Below, in pieces: positions 17,326-27,225 of a DNA stretch of 64,000 bases. Source of the stretch: Salinimicrobium profundisediminis (lineage in GTDB: Bacteria > Bacteroidota > Bacteroidia > Flavobacteriales > Flavobacteriaceae); contig NZ_JAPJDA010000008.1 of NCBI RefSeq assembly GCF_026241755.1, positions 92,500 through 156,499 of the forward strand, in the 5' to 3' direction. Numbering within the stretch: position 1 is the stretch's first letter; every line of letters starts with the position of its first letter. The notes beneath the pieces are model-generated. The model was given only the letters and a program-made list of their open reading frames with translations, had not been told where the DNA came from and ran no database searches. The position numbers and the translations under genes were made by a program.

Positions 17326-18642
17326 TTATAAATCTGGATTGTTTATTACAGCATCTCTTGGAAAAGGAATTACATAGCGCTCATCATTTTTCTTTAAGGT
17401 ATAGCTCTTCCCATCATATACTTTTGTAATCTCCGGTTGAGTAGTTCTTCGCAGATCATTCCAGCGATGGCCTTCTATGGCAAATTCTCTTCTACGTTCT
17501 TCTATGATTTCCGTAATTAACTCATCAGGGGTCAGGCCAGAAACTTTAAGGGTGTAGGCCTCAAAGCCTTCGGGAGTATATCGTTGTTTCACCAACGCCA
17601 GCAAAGCTTCTTTTGCTAAATCTGGTTTTTGTAACCGGGCAAGTGCTTCGGCACGTATAAGATACATCTCAGAAGTTCTGTAGCTTACTTTAAATCTGGT
17701 CTCTTCACGTTTATTTGAACGATAGCGACCGTCAGAATTCTTACTAAAATAGAGTTCAAATCGTAGATCCTCCTCCTGATTATAAATTGATAATAGTCCA
17801 TCGGAAATAGATGCATTGTTTACAAGGTCAAAAGTAGCCACAGTTTCCAGTGCCAAAATAGATTCTACAGAATTATATTCTGAAGGCATGATGTTTACAT
17901 CTGAATTTAGATCCTGCAGTTCTGAACCTATAGCCAACGCTGCATCGGCATAATCTATGGCCTTTTGCCACTCCTGCCTGTAAAGGTAAACACGTGCTTT
18001 AAAAGCATGTAAGGCCCACTGAGAAAACCTGTAATTCAATCCCGGCGTTTGTTGGTCAATATTAATTAGAGTTTCCGCCTCTTCCAGGTCACTTAAGATC
18101 AATCGATAAACTTCTTCAACAGTTTCTACAGGATAATCCACTTCTGTTTCATAAATAGTAGTTACTGGTACTCCAGCATCTGTAGCTGCTGTGGACGAAT
18201 TGTAAGGTTTTGCATATAAATTGATGAGTTCAAAATATTGCATGGCCCTAAGGGCATAAGCTTCCCCTACCAACTGTTCAATAGCTTCCTGATTACCTTC
18301 TATGTTAGCCTGACTATTAATAATGTGATTGGTGTAAAAAATTATGTTATAAAAGCTGGCATAAGGATAAGCCTTCATCAGCGGACTTGGATTTAAATCA
18401 TTCCAAATAAAAATATCTTCGTACTGTTCTACTCCCGTAGCTTGAGAAGATAATGCTAGCTCATCACTACGGAAGGAGGTGAGGACTTTACTTGAAGTTG
18501 TTATTGAATATGCCGAAGTTAGAAAACTTCTGTAATCCTCTACCGTAGTAGGTATCACCTGCCCCACCGGTTTTATATCAAGGTAATCATCACAGGAAAG
18601 ACAGCTTAATACTGTGATAATGAGAAGTAATAGTTTTTTCAT
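17326..18642 (-). CDS. SusD/RagB-family nutrient-binding outer-membrane lipoprotein
   Basis: A 438-aa lipoprotein with signal ending VLSCLSC and a DDYLDIKPVGQ start typical of SusD. It has TPR-like helices (AYALRAMQYFELINLYAKPYN, FKARVYLYRQEWQKAIDYADAAL) and the C-terminal signature IIEERRREFAIEGHRWNDLRR, ending INNPDL. SusD proteins cap the SusC barrel and bind the oligomeric substrate. It lies 9 bp downstream of its SusC partner. It is shorter than many glycan SusDs. The neighbouring protease suggests a peptide rather than glycan substrate (inference). Confidence 0.93.
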   Translation of the reverse strand: MKKLLLLIITVLSCLSCDDYLDIKPVGQVIPTTVEDYRSFLTSAYSITTSSKVLTSFRSDELALSSQATGVEQYEDIFIWNDLNPSPLMKAYPYASFYNIIFYTNHIINSQANIEGNQEAIEQLVGEAYALRAMQYFELINLYAKPYNSSTAATDAGVPVTTIYETEVDYPVETVEEVYRLILSDLEEAETLINIDQQTPGLNYRFSQWALHAFKARVYLYRQEWQKAIDYADAALAIGSELQDLNSDVNIMPSEYNSVESILALETVATFDLVNNASISDGLLSIYNQEEDLRFELYFSKNSDGRYRSNKREETRFKVSYRTSEMYLIRAEALARLQKPDLAKEALLALVKQRYTPEGFEAYTLKVSGLTPDELITEIIEERRREFAIEGHRWNDLRRTTQPEITKVYDGKSYTLKKNDERYVIPFPRDAVINNPDL

Positions 18643-18651
18643 AGTTGCTGT

Positions 18652-21600
18652 TTAAAAGGAAAGATTAAAACCTGCAGAAATAATTCTGGGAATAGGCTGT
18701 GCATATAAACTTCCGAAGGTTTCCGGATCAAAATATCCGTCGTAGTCACTGCCTAGTACAAACAAATTGCGTCCTTCAATATTAAAATTCAAACCTGAAA
18801 GATGTAAATTTTTAAGGGTCGCTGTTGGTAATGTATAGCTCAGCCTGATACTACTTATGCGTATATATGAAATATCCTTTACCCAAATATCAAGATCCTT
18901 ATACGTGTTACCTACATCATATGAGTTGTACCAACTGTAAACAAGGTCTGTGTCAAATCCAGGAGAGTTGAATCCTATAAGTGCAGGTAAATCACCTGTA
19001 CCTGCTTTTAGTATTTCTGTACTATAGTTATTTCCAGGTTGTGCAATTGTAGGATAATAAGCCGGCTCAGTTTTTACAGTTTGTTTGATATTAAAATTAC
19101 TCAACACCCTCAATTCAAACTGTTTGTATCGAAAAGTATTTCTAAATCCACCACTAAATTTCGGCATTTCGTCGCCCACGTATGAATATAGATTTCTATG
19201 CTCCTCACGTATTAACTGGCTTCCGTCGGTTCCCTCTTCCAAATTGTAAAAATCAACGGCAGTAATTTTTTTTCCGTTCCTCCAAAAAAGCGGTAAACCA
19301 TTGCTATCAAGACCTGCCGTTTTAATTGCGAATACGGCACTTACACTACGTCCCTCCAGAGAGGGTTTAAAATTTTCATCTCTAATCTCAATTTTGTCAA
19401 CAATACTCTTGTTGTGAGAGATATTAAAACCACTGGTCCATGAAAAGCTGGGAGTCACAATGTTGGTGGTATTGATAGCTAATTCAAACCCTCTGTTACT
19501 TACCGTGGCCCAGTTGGTATTAATAAAATTGTAACCAGATTCTAAAGGCACTGCTTTTAATCCTATTAAATCGGTACTTTTTCTGTAGTAATAATCACCT
19601 GTAAAATAGATCCTGTTATTGAATATCCCAACATCTACACCAAGGTTGGAGGTCGTCGTTTCTTCCCATCTCAAATCGGGGTTTGGTGCATTTAATGCTC
19701 TTATGATTTCTTCACTTAATCCTGGAAGGATGGAGGTATTGTCATATTCTCCCATTACAAAAGGTGAAGTAGATTTATCAATATTCCCCTGTACTCCGTA
19801 AGAAGCTCTTAATTTCAAATCGCTGATAAATTTAACATCGTACATGAAATTTTCATTATAAGCATTCCATGAACCCGCCACAGACCATATGGGCAAATAC
19901 CTGTATTTTGGGTTGACCCCAAATAAATTTGATCCGTCGTATCTCAAACTTGAAAATAAGGTATACTTCTTATTATAAGTGTAAGAGGCAGTACCAAAAA
20001 ACGAAGCATAAGCATTCTCATTAAATGTTTTCCCATAAGTGTCAAACAAAGAGTTGCTTAACGCACGCTCATCTGTAATGGGTATTGTAGTTAAGGTATT
20101 AGAGTTAAAACCAAAACCTTTTGTATGGATTTCCGTAGTTTTGTTTCTTCGGAATTCTGTTCCAAGCATCACATCCAGCTCATGCAGGTCACTAAAAAAA
20201 GTTTTGTAATTCCCTGTAGTTTTCCAGTTGTATTGAAAAACATCAGCATTCCAATTTTGAATGATTCCCCCTTGAGGCATATAGTAATCATCGCCATCGG
20301 GTGTATTATATTGGGATTTTTGTCTGTATTTTCTGGTAAAATAGCTGTTTGCTCCACTAAATTTTTCAGTCTGATTAAAGTCAAACTGTAAGCCCAATTG
20401 TGTATTGAAATGAATTTCTTCATTCAATTCGTAGTCACCATTGAAAATAGATTTCAATGAATTGGCAACCAATTCATAGTCGGTATTTTCCCTCTCCTCT
20501 AAAACATTATAATTGAGATTAAGATCAGATCTTTCCACCAGGTCTGGATCATAGACATAATCTCCATCTTCGTCTATCAGTTTCAAATAAGGATTAGCAT
20601 TCCTCGCATAATACGAAGGATTCGTATAAGCATCTGCCCCCGTTATATAGGAAGAGGTTTTATTCTGACTTCCAAACAAGCTCACCCCAATGTTTAGTTT
20701 ATCAGTTATTTGAAATTTATCTTTTAATGTAATATTATACCGCTTTTGCCCCGTACCTTTTGTTGTTCCTTTTTCATCGTAGAGTCCAACAGAAAAATAA
20801 TAATTGTTCGTATCATTACCTCCCGAAATATTTAAGCTATACTGCTGGTTAATAGCTATTTGATACAGTTCATCTTCCCAACTGGTATTAATATTTCTCA
20901 ATTCATTTATGGCATCTTGAGCTCCTGAAGAAATCCCCGAAAACCCCTCTTTCTGAAATAGGGTATATTCTCCATATTTGTTAAGAATTCGTGCCACTTC
21001 TCCTCTGTCTTGCTGATATTTTAAATCTGAACGACCTGCCAGGTACAATTCAAAATCTACTTTTTGCGAAGAACTCATTAAGTTTAATTTACTTAAATCA
21101 GGTTTTTGGGTTACAAATACATTGGCATTTGGATTGATGCGCATGCTTCCTTTTTTGCCGCTTTTACTTGTAATGACAATGACTCCGTTAGCAGCCCTTG
21201 CTCCATATATGGAAGTAGCCGAGGCATCTTTTAAGACGGTTATACTTTCTATGTCATCTGGATTAAGACCCGCAATAGGATAGGACTGAAGGTTATCAAT
21301 GTTATCTTTATCTCTGTAATCCTGCGGAATATCACTGCCTTCTAAAGGGATACCATCTAAAACCCATAGTGGGTCTGAAGAACCGTTTAAAGTGGCTGTT
21401 CCTCGAATAGAAACTTTTGAAGGAGCTCCAGGTGCCCCACTAGTTGGCTGCACAAGCACCCCCGACAACTGTCCCTTTAAAAGCTGGTCTACAGTGGCCA
21501 CCCCGGCCTGTTGAATTTCAGAAATATCTATTTTACCATAAGCAGAAGTTACTTTACGCTTTTCTATTTTTTGGTAGCCTGTGATCATAATCTCTTCCAG

Positions 21601-21945
21601 ACTCTCTGAACTCTCTTTTAATTTAATAATCAAATTTTTAGCAGGGTTGGTAACGTCAACTTTTTGAGTTTCAAATCCCATAAATGAGACTAGAATATAT
21701 TGAGTGTCGTGAGCAACTTTAAATTCAAAATTGCCGTCAAAATCTGTAGTAGTTCCTAACATTGCACCTTCCAACACCCCTTCTTCCCGAGTCTGGTTTC
21801 CTACCAGGGATGAAGAAATATAAACTGATGCTCCCAAAACTGGCATGTTTGTAGATGCCTCTACTATTTTGCCTTTCACTATCTTCTGATGCTGAGCAGT
21901 AAGTATAGAAGGAATAAGAATCAACAGGTAAATTAATTTATTCAT
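18652..21945 (-). CDS. SusC/RagA-family TonB-linked outer-membrane transporter
   Basis: A 1097-aa protein with signal peptide (ending ILTAQ), a CarboxypepD-regulatory-like domain (about 20-110), the SusC-type plug with SIRGTATLNGSSDPLWVLDG and SIYGARAANGVIVITSK, then a long C-terminal beta barrel ending in an aromatic strand (GFNLSF). It imports a large substrate in a TonB-dependent way with the SusD lipoprotein. Its ATG is immediately adjacent to the stop of the upstream metalloprotease gene, which points to one transcript and a functional link. Confidence 0.95.
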   Translation of the reverse strand: MNKLIYLLILIPSILTAQHQKIVKGKIVEASTNMPVLGASVYISSSLVGNQTREEGVLEGAMLGTTTDFDGNFEFKVAHDTQYILVSFMGFETQKVDVTNPAKNLIIKLKESSESLEEIMITGYQKIEKRKVTSAYGKIDISEIQQAGVATVDQLLKGQLSGVLVQPTSGAPGAPSKVSIRGTATLNGSSDPLWVLDGIPLEGSDIPQDYRDKDNIDNLQSYPIAGLNPDDIESITVLKDASATSIYGARAANGVIVITSKSGKKGSMRINPNANVFVTQKPDLSKLNLMSSSQKVDFELYLAGRSDLKYQQDRGEVARILNKYGEYTLFQKEGFSGISSGAQDAINELRNINTSWEDELYQIAINQQYSLNISGGNDTNNYYFSVGLYDEKGTTKGTGQKRYNITLKDKFQITDKLNIGVSLFGSQNKTSSYITGADAYTNPSYYARNANPYLKLIDEDGDYVYDPDLVERSDLNLNYNVLEERENTDYELVANSLKSIFNGDYELNEEIHFNTQLGLQFDFNQTEKFSGANSYFTRKYRQKSQYNTPDGDDYYMPQGGIIQNWNADVFQYNWKTTGNYKTFFSDLHELDVMLGTEFRRNKTTEIHTKGFGFNSNTLTTIPITDERALSNSLFDTYGKTFNENAYASFFGTASYTYNKKYTLFSSLRYDGSNLFGVNPKYRYLPIWSVAGSWNAYNENFMYDVKFISDLKLRASYGVQGNIDKSTSPFVMGEYDNTSILPGLSEEIIRALNAPNPDLRWEETTTSNLGVDVGIFNNRIYFTGDYYYRKSTDLIGLKAVPLESGYNFINTNWATVSNRGFELAINTTNIVTPSFSWTSGFNISHNKSIVDKIEIRDENFKPSLEGRSVSAVFAIKTAGLDSNGLPLFWRNGKKITAVDFYNLEEGTDGSQLIREEHRNLYSYVGDEMPKFSGGFRNTFRYKQFELRVLSNFNIKQTVKTEPAYYPTIAQPGNNYSTEILKAGTGDLPALIGFNSPGFDTDLVYSWYNSYDVGNTYKDLDIWVKDISYIRISSIRLSYTLPTATLKNLHLSGLNFNIEGRNLFVLGSDYDGYFDPETFGSLYAQPIPRIISAGFNLSF

Positions 21946-24495
21946 TTAGTTATTAAGATTATATTCAATTCTGGATATAAGGTCTCTATAGTGCGCCTTA
22001 GTCTCGCGATCTCCTCTATTTTTCCGTTTGTTTAGAAGATCAAGAACATCTTCCAGTGCCGCCCGTTTGGTAGTAGCTATATCCGAAACCCTTGGTAAAT
22101 AAGAGAAGTGGATATTTTTAAAGTACAAATCACTTTCAGCGACGGTTTTTTCTTTCGTTTTTTCCAGTAATTTATTTCTATCTACAGTAAGTACGTCGAC
22201 ATAATTTTTTTGAGAAATCCGGTCAAACATGTCCAATGATTCCCCTTTTTTTGTTTTTTTGAAAATCGCATCAAACAGTGTATCAAATAGATATTGCTCC
22301 CTAAAAACGTCTTGATTATCTTTTTCCAGAACCTCGTTCTCAGCAATCCTCATCAGTCGTTCAGTCTTTACCAGTTTATAAATAACATTGGTTTGGTAAA
22401 TTCGAAACATAGATACTGGTGAATAGTAGCGTTCGCCATCAGGAGCATCTCTTACAGCAAACACCTTATCAATAGTTTCCGGAGTAAAAAGCCACCTTTG
22501 AGGCTCCACGGCATTCTTGATCAGATAATCCAGTGCGCTTTTCTGCATCGCTGCAGGAACAGGCTCATAAGTATCTTTACCATCCCCGTACACTGTATTG
22601 TTAATATAAACCCCACCTATATTGGCCATCACATGATTATTATACAATTCCCACTGGTCTATCAAAGCTTTGTATAATTTCGCTGCCTTATAGTAATCCT
22701 GTCCTTCTTCTTCTGTCCATTCCAATATATTTGGCATGATCCGCTTGAGGTTTTTTAGCCCGTATTCGCTTGCTTTTACTGCGTTATCTCCTAAATCTTC
22801 ACTTTGTGATCTTGGATCCACGATTGAACCACTCTGTTGAGGGCCATAAAAATAGTCAGGATCATCCTCATGCTCCCTAATCCACTTATTTAATTCAGGT
22901 AATTCCTGGTGAGCGTTTTCAGCATCAAGCCAACGATATCCCCAGTTTATGGCATATTTATCATACACTCCAATCTTTGGGGTAATGTCCACCACACTGT
23001 CTTCGGGCTGGGCGACATAATTGAACCTCGCATAATCCATTATGGATGGAGCTGTACCTCCCATTCGAGAAGTGAAATTTTTAGATCTTAAAGAGTCTAC
23101 AGGATAACTGAAGGAAGCCCCCATATTATGTTTAAGACCAAACGTATGACCAACTTCGTGTGAGGAAACAAACCTAATAGCATCTCCCATATGCTCATCT
23201 GAAAATGTATTTGCTCTGGCCTTAGGATCTATAGGACCTGTCTGCACACGTATCCATGAATGCAATCCTTTCATCAAATTGTGCCACCAAATAATATCTG
23301 ATTCGAGAATTTGACCGCTCCTGGGGTCAACAACTGAAGGCCCCATGGCATTTTGCTTTTCTGATGCTGCGTATGTAATAACAGAATACCTCACGTCATC
23401 CACATCAAAATTCTCATCCTCTTCTAAAGGCACCTTTACCTCTACCGCATTTTTGAAACCAGCCGATTCAAAAGCAGTATTCCAGTCATACACCCCCTGC
23501 ATGATATATGGCACCCATTGATGTGGAGTGGACGGATCTATATAATATACAATGGGCTCCCTTGGCTCTACAAGGATCCCTCGCTTGTATTTCTCTACAT
23601 CCTCAGGTTTAGGCTTCAGCTTCCATCGCGTGATTAATCCTCTGGATTCTACTTCGTGCTGATTATCTGAAAAATAATCCATTGGCGTGGTAAAATACCC
23701 AATCCGTTTATCAGAAAAACGTGGCGTCATCACTTCAGAAGGCAATAAGACAATATTCGTAGTGACTCCAATAGATAACGGTAAATCGGGGCCTCCCCCC
23801 TCACTTACTGAAGTAGTATAAAGGGATTTTACCACAATATTCTCCGGAAAAGGTTTCACCTCTTCTAAAAGAGACAAGTTGGTTTTTATACTCCCTCCTA
23901 ACCCGGTATTGGCAAGAATGTCGCTGAAGCTTTTTTCTTTCCCGTTAAAAACTTTATTTACTTTAATAAAAACAGAAGTAGAGTCTGTATTTTTTGCTTC
24001 AATTTCAAATTCTTCAATAATTGACTCTCCAAAATTAGCATTAACAGAACGTGTTATTGCATCAGCTACAGGAGACTTCACGCGCGGATTTAGAGTTTTG
24101 ACCCAAACCTTATTAAGCACAGTATCTTTATAAAACCGTACAAGCTTTGTTTCAAAAGTCATCCCTTTATTTAATCCATGACCATTCAATTCATAGGGAA
24201 CACTTGAAACTTTGTTAACGATTAATAAATCCCGGGCCATCAAAGAATCCGGTATCTCAAAAAAATAATCTTTCTTAATATTATAGACGTTGAAAAGCCC
24301 TTTCTTAACATTACCATTCTTCAGAAACTGCTGATAGGATAACTCCCCTCCATCATCGCTTGTGGAGTCTTTTTCTTTTGTGGTGTGCTCACCTGTATTC
24401 TCATCTCCCTGCGCAAAAACCGCAAAATTACTCAAACAAAAAATTACTAAGATCACAAATGATCTATTCCTTACTGTAGACAAGGGGTTCCCCAT
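21946..24495 (-). CDS. Large secreted zinc metalloprotease (HExxHxxGxxH, DUF5117/DUF4953 type)
   Basis: An 849-aa protein with signal peptide (ending SNFAVFAQ) and the metzincin-like zinc site H446-E-V-G-H450-T-F-G-L-K-H456. A later GTAPSIMDYARFNY could be a Met-turn-like segment. N-terminal strands (VNKVSSVPYELNGHGLN, RVKSPVADAITRSVNANFGE) and the region PREPIVYYIDPSTPHQWVPY are typical of the Bacteroidota zinc-dependent metalloproteases with DUF5117/DUF4953. It is the first gene of the SusCD operon and directly abuts susC. The likely role is digestion of an external protein, with uptake through SusCD (inference). Its promoter region holds the candidate LytTR operator. Confidence 0.88.
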   Translation of the reverse strand: MGNPLSTVRNRSFVILVIFCLSNFAVFAQGDENTGEHTTKEKDSTSDDGGELSYQQFLKNGNVKKGLFNVYNIKKDYFFEIPDSLMARDLLIVNKVSSVPYELNGHGLNKGMTFETKLVRFYKDTVLNKVWVKTLNPRVKSPVADAITRSVNANFGESIIEEFEIEAKNTDSTSVFIKVNKVFNGKEKSFSDILANTGLGGSIKTNLSLLEEVKPFPENIVVKSLYTTSVSEGGGPDLPLSIGVTTNIVLLPSEVMTPRFSDKRIGYFTTPMDYFSDNQHEVESRGLITRWKLKPKPEDVEKYKRGILVEPREPIVYYIDPSTPHQWVPYIMQGVYDWNTAFESAGFKNAVEVKVPLEEDENFDVDDVRYSVITYAASEKQNAMGPSVVDPRSGQILESDIIWWHNLMKGLHSWIRVQTGPIDPKARANTFSDEHMGDAIRFVSSHEVGHTFGLKHNMGASFSYPVDSLRSKNFTSRMGGTAPSIMDYARFNYVAQPEDSVVDITPKIGVYDKYAINWGYRWLDAENAHQELPELNKWIREHEDDPDYFYGPQQSGSIVDPRSQSEDLGDNAVKASEYGLKNLKRIMPNILEWTEEEGQDYYKAAKLYKALIDQWELYNNHVMANIGGVYINNTVYGDGKDTYEPVPAAMQKSALDYLIKNAVEPQRWLFTPETIDKVFAVRDAPDGERYYSPVSMFRIYQTNVIYKLVKTERLMRIAENEVLEKDNQDVFREQYLFDTLFDAIFKKTKKGESLDMFDRISQKNYVDVLTVDRNKLLEKTKEKTVAESDLYFKNIHFSYLPRVSDIATTKRAALEDVLDLLNKRKNRGDRETKAHYRDLISRIEYNLNN

Positions 24496-24497
24496 AA

Positions 24498-24523
24498 ATA
24501 TTTAACATTAAAACGTTAAATAT
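24498..24523 (-). promoter_or_regulatory. Inverted repeat in the 5' leader of the metalloprotease gene
   Basis: ATATTTAAC and GTTAAATAT form a perfect 9-bp inverted repeat around 8 bp, just before the start codon. It could be a leader hairpin or a protein-binding site. Confidence 0.4.
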
Positions 24524-24553
24524 CCATGTATTGAAGTGTTAGTAAAAATCAAA

Positions 24554-24583
24554 TGGAGTGAACTCAATAAAAAGTGGAGTGAA
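24554..24583 (-). promoter_or_regulatory. Candidate LytTR operator: two direct 9-bp repeats 21 bp apart
   Basis: On the minus strand TTCACTCCA occurs twice, start to start 21 bp (9-bp repeats with a 12-bp spacer). That is the geometry described for LytTR-domain regulators binding as dimers on one DNA face. It lies about 60-90 bp upstream of the protease start and just upstream of a TTTG that could be the -33 element. The cognate LytTR regulator is encoded two genes upstream. Confidence 0.65.
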
Positions 24584-24591
24584 TTATTAAA

Positions 24592-26223
24592 TTAAGACAA
24601 TAAAGGAAGTATGCATTTAAATTTGCCATCGATTATTTCGGTTTTGAACCTACTTTCCTGATGATGTAAATAAATATTCTTCAAGTATGTTAACCCCAGC
24701 TTGTGACTATCCTTATCGTTAAATTTCCTCGGAGTATAATTGTTAAGCACCTCAATAACTTCCTGATGTATTATAATTTCAATAATAAGGGGATTCGACT
24801 TTGTAAATTCATTGTGTTTAATGGCATTTTCCACCATGGTTTCCAAAGATAAAAAAGGAATTTTCCTGAAAAACACCAGCTCATCACCTTTATTTATAAT
24901 TTCAACCTTTAAGCTATTCTTAAACCGGATTTCCTGTAAAAACACATATTGCTTTAGAAAATAAAGTTCTTTTTTTACTGTAGTAAGATTTCCCTCCCGG
25001 TTTTCTAATAGATACCGGTATACTTCTGCCAGTTTCAAAACAAACTCCTGAGACAATTCCGGTTTTGACTCTATTAACACATGTAAAGAATTTAAGCTGT
25101 TAAATAAAAAATGGGGATTCATTTTCTTCTTTAACTGGTTTAATTGCAAAACTGCATTTTCCTTCTGATATTTTTCATTAGTATTTACTAATCGCTCTTT
25201 CTCTTCCAGGACTTTAAGATTATCAACATACTCCTCTTTTAATTGAATCCTCGAAATCATTAATAGTAATATAAAAGTTAGAAAAGCTACCAGACTAATC
25301 CAGGAAAAATATTCCTGTATATTTTGAGTGGTTTCCTTCAAATTAATTTCTACAGGAAAACTTTCCACAATAATTAAAGCAGATTTCCCAATGTTTATCT
25401 GATCAAAATAACGCACCACTTCTAAACCAAGAAATTCAGAGGTAGCAGTATCTTTCAGCACATCTCCTGAAGCAGATTCTATTGATTTACGAAATGAAGG
25501 ATCTTTACTGCTTAAAACATCATCAATAGATACAGCCCCAAAGAATCCATCTAATCTTTTGCCTATAAATTCTGGTTCAGGATGTAAAAGGCATACTCCT
25601 TCTTGATTGGTTACAACTGTATAACCACTGTCTCCTTTATATTTTTCAGAAAAGTATTTCCAGAAATTAAGCAAATCGATATCATACCCCACTACAATAG
25701 CTGTATCTTGATCAATTTTCTTAAAATAAAATTTCCTATTAATTACTCTTTGCGGGGTTGATATAATAGTATCAAAAAAGGTGTTATCTTCAAAGGAGTT
25801 CAAGTGCTTTGAAAAGTCTTTTAAATCTGGTTCTTTCAAAGTTTCAGAGCGATGAATTTTTTGAATTTCCCCTAATGTAACTGCATAAATAAAACTGTTG
25901 GATATAACCTCTGTAGATCTGGCCAGTTCTGTAATAAATAGTAGATTTTCTTTAATCCTGTCAAACGGAAGATCGGTAGAATCATTAATTACTTTTTCTG
26001 AATATTCCAAAAAGCTATCAAGTCTGTTAAACTCAAATGCAACAATATTTTTTTTTGTTTCTAAATTTTCCCGAAGAATTTCCTCCAGTAATTTTTCCGC
26101 TACCAGGGTGATGTTTGGGGTTATTAGAGCACTGGTAGCAAAGAATCCAGCAATGACTAGAACACTTAAATAAAAAAATTTCCGGTGCTTTCTAAACCCC
26201 TGTAGAAGATTGGTTGACATCAT
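24592..26223 (-). CDS. LytS-like membrane sensor histidine kinase (His_kinase family)
   Basis: A 543-aa kinase. It has a transmembrane helix at about 16-35, an extracytoplasmic sensor domain of about 270 residues of Cache-like appearance (FYFKKIDQDTAIVVGYDIDLL, GYTVVTNQEGVCLLHP), a second helix near 310-330, a coiled-coil linker and the LytS-type H-box MNPHFLFNSLNSL with H371. The ATP-binding lid carries PFLSLETMVENAIKHN. It pairs with the LytTR regulator encoded immediately upstream (1 bp gap). The periplasmic sensor and the adjacent protease/SusCD operon suggest it senses the substrate or breakdown products of that system. Confidence 0.9.
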   Translation of the reverse strand: MMSTNLLQGFRKHRKFFYLSVLVIAGFFATSALITPNITLVAEKLLEEILRENLETKKNIVAFEFNRLDSFLEYSEKVINDSTDLPFDRIKENLLFITELARSTEVISNSFIYAVTLGEIQKIHRSETLKEPDLKDFSKHLNSFEDNTFFDTIISTPQRVINRKFYFKKIDQDTAIVVGYDIDLLNFWKYFSEKYKGDSGYTVVTNQEGVCLLHPEPEFIGKRLDGFFGAVSIDDVLSSKDPSFRKSIESASGDVLKDTATSEFLGLEVVRYFDQINIGKSALIIVESFPVEINLKETTQNIQEYFSWISLVAFLTFILLLMISRIQLKEEYVDNLKVLEEKERLVNTNEKYQKENAVLQLNQLKKKMNPHFLFNSLNSLHVLIESKPELSQEFVLKLAEVYRYLLENREGNLTTVKKELYFLKQYVFLQEIRFKNSLKVEIINKGDELVFFRKIPFLSLETMVENAIKHNEFTKSNPLIIEIIIHQEVIEVLNNYTPRKFNDKDSHKLGLTYLKNIYLHHQESRFKTEIIDGKFKCILPLLS

Positions 26224-26224
26224 A

Positions 26225-26995
26225 TTAATGGTTTAACCATTCCTTGAAAACCTGCACATTTTTAGAACTAATTAAAACAGGTTCATTATTCCCAGGGGAA
26301 GGCTGAAGGTTAACTTTTAATCTATTCTGACTGTAGCGTATTATAGACTGTATGGCATTAAGGCGAACAATGAATTTTCTGTTAACTTTAAAAAAATCCT
26401 TTTCTGACAATTTCTCATCTAGATTCGAAATTGTATCCTCATATAAATAAATTTCACCAGCCCTGGTAAACAAAAAAAGCGTTTTATTCTCGGCCATAAA
26501 GTAAGCTATTTCTTCACTGGAAATGGAAATAAATTCTTCACCTCTGGATACCAGAAACCTCGTTTTGTTTGGATTAACTTCTGGGGAAGCTTTTAATCGA
26601 ATTATTAATTTTTCTAAATCCTGAGACCTCTTAAAGGATGAATTAGTATAACTCATATACTTTTCAATTGCAGTAGTGAGTTTGGCCTTATCATAAGGCT
26701 TCAGCAAATAATCAACTGCATAATACTGAAAAGACTGTATGGCATAATGATCAAACGCAGTTGTAAAAATAATAGGAGTATCAATTTTTAAAGCTTCAAA
26801 TATTTCAAAACTTTCCCCATCTCCTAAATGAATATCACTAAAAATTAATTCACAGGTATTTTTACTAAACCATTCAATGGCCTGCTTCACACTTTCAAGA
26901 CGTTTTTTTATAACTAAGTCGGGTCTTATTTTGAGTAATAAACCTATTAAAGATTCAGCGGCCAAATCTTCATCTTCTATAATAACAATATCCAT
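26225..26995 (-). CDS. LytTR-family response regulator
   Basis: A 256-aa regulator. The receiver domain (1-120) has the acidic pocket E7-D8, phosphoacceptor D54 (FSDIHLGDG) and the conserved lysine in YLLKPYDK. The LytTR DNA-binding domain (about 145-256) has FLVSRGEEFISISSEEIAYF and FFKVNRKFIVRLNAIQSI. It is the first gene of the kinase pair. The most likely target is the direct-repeat site in front of the metalloprotease-SusCD operon two genes downstream. Confidence 0.92.
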   Translation of the reverse strand: MDIVIIEDEDLAAESLIGLLLKIRPDLVIKKRLESVKQAIEWFSKNTCELIFSDIHLGDGESFEIFEALKIDTPIIFTTAFDHYAIQSFQYYAVDYLLKPYDKAKLTTAIEKYMSYTNSSFKRSQDLEKLIIRLKASPEVNPNKTRFLVSRGEEFISISSEEIAYFMAENKTLFLFTRAGEIYLYEDTISNLDEKLSEKDFFKVNRKFIVRLNAIQSIIRYSQNRLKVNLQPSPGNNEPVLISSKNVQVFKEWLNH

Positions 26996-27225
26996 TATTT
27001 ATTTTTTTATAGGTCTTATAATGTTCTTTACCTTACTTACGGGCATTAATTATTTCTAACCTTCAAAAATTAAAGTTCCTCCCATTTGTTAGGGCAACTT
27101 GGCTGCTAAATTAAGTTCTATTTTCCATTTGTTATGCAGCTTTTCTTTGTTGTTTGAGTATCTGACAATTAGGTATTGCATTGTTTATCCCCTCACACCC
27201 CCTTTCGGTGATTGTAAAAAATAAA

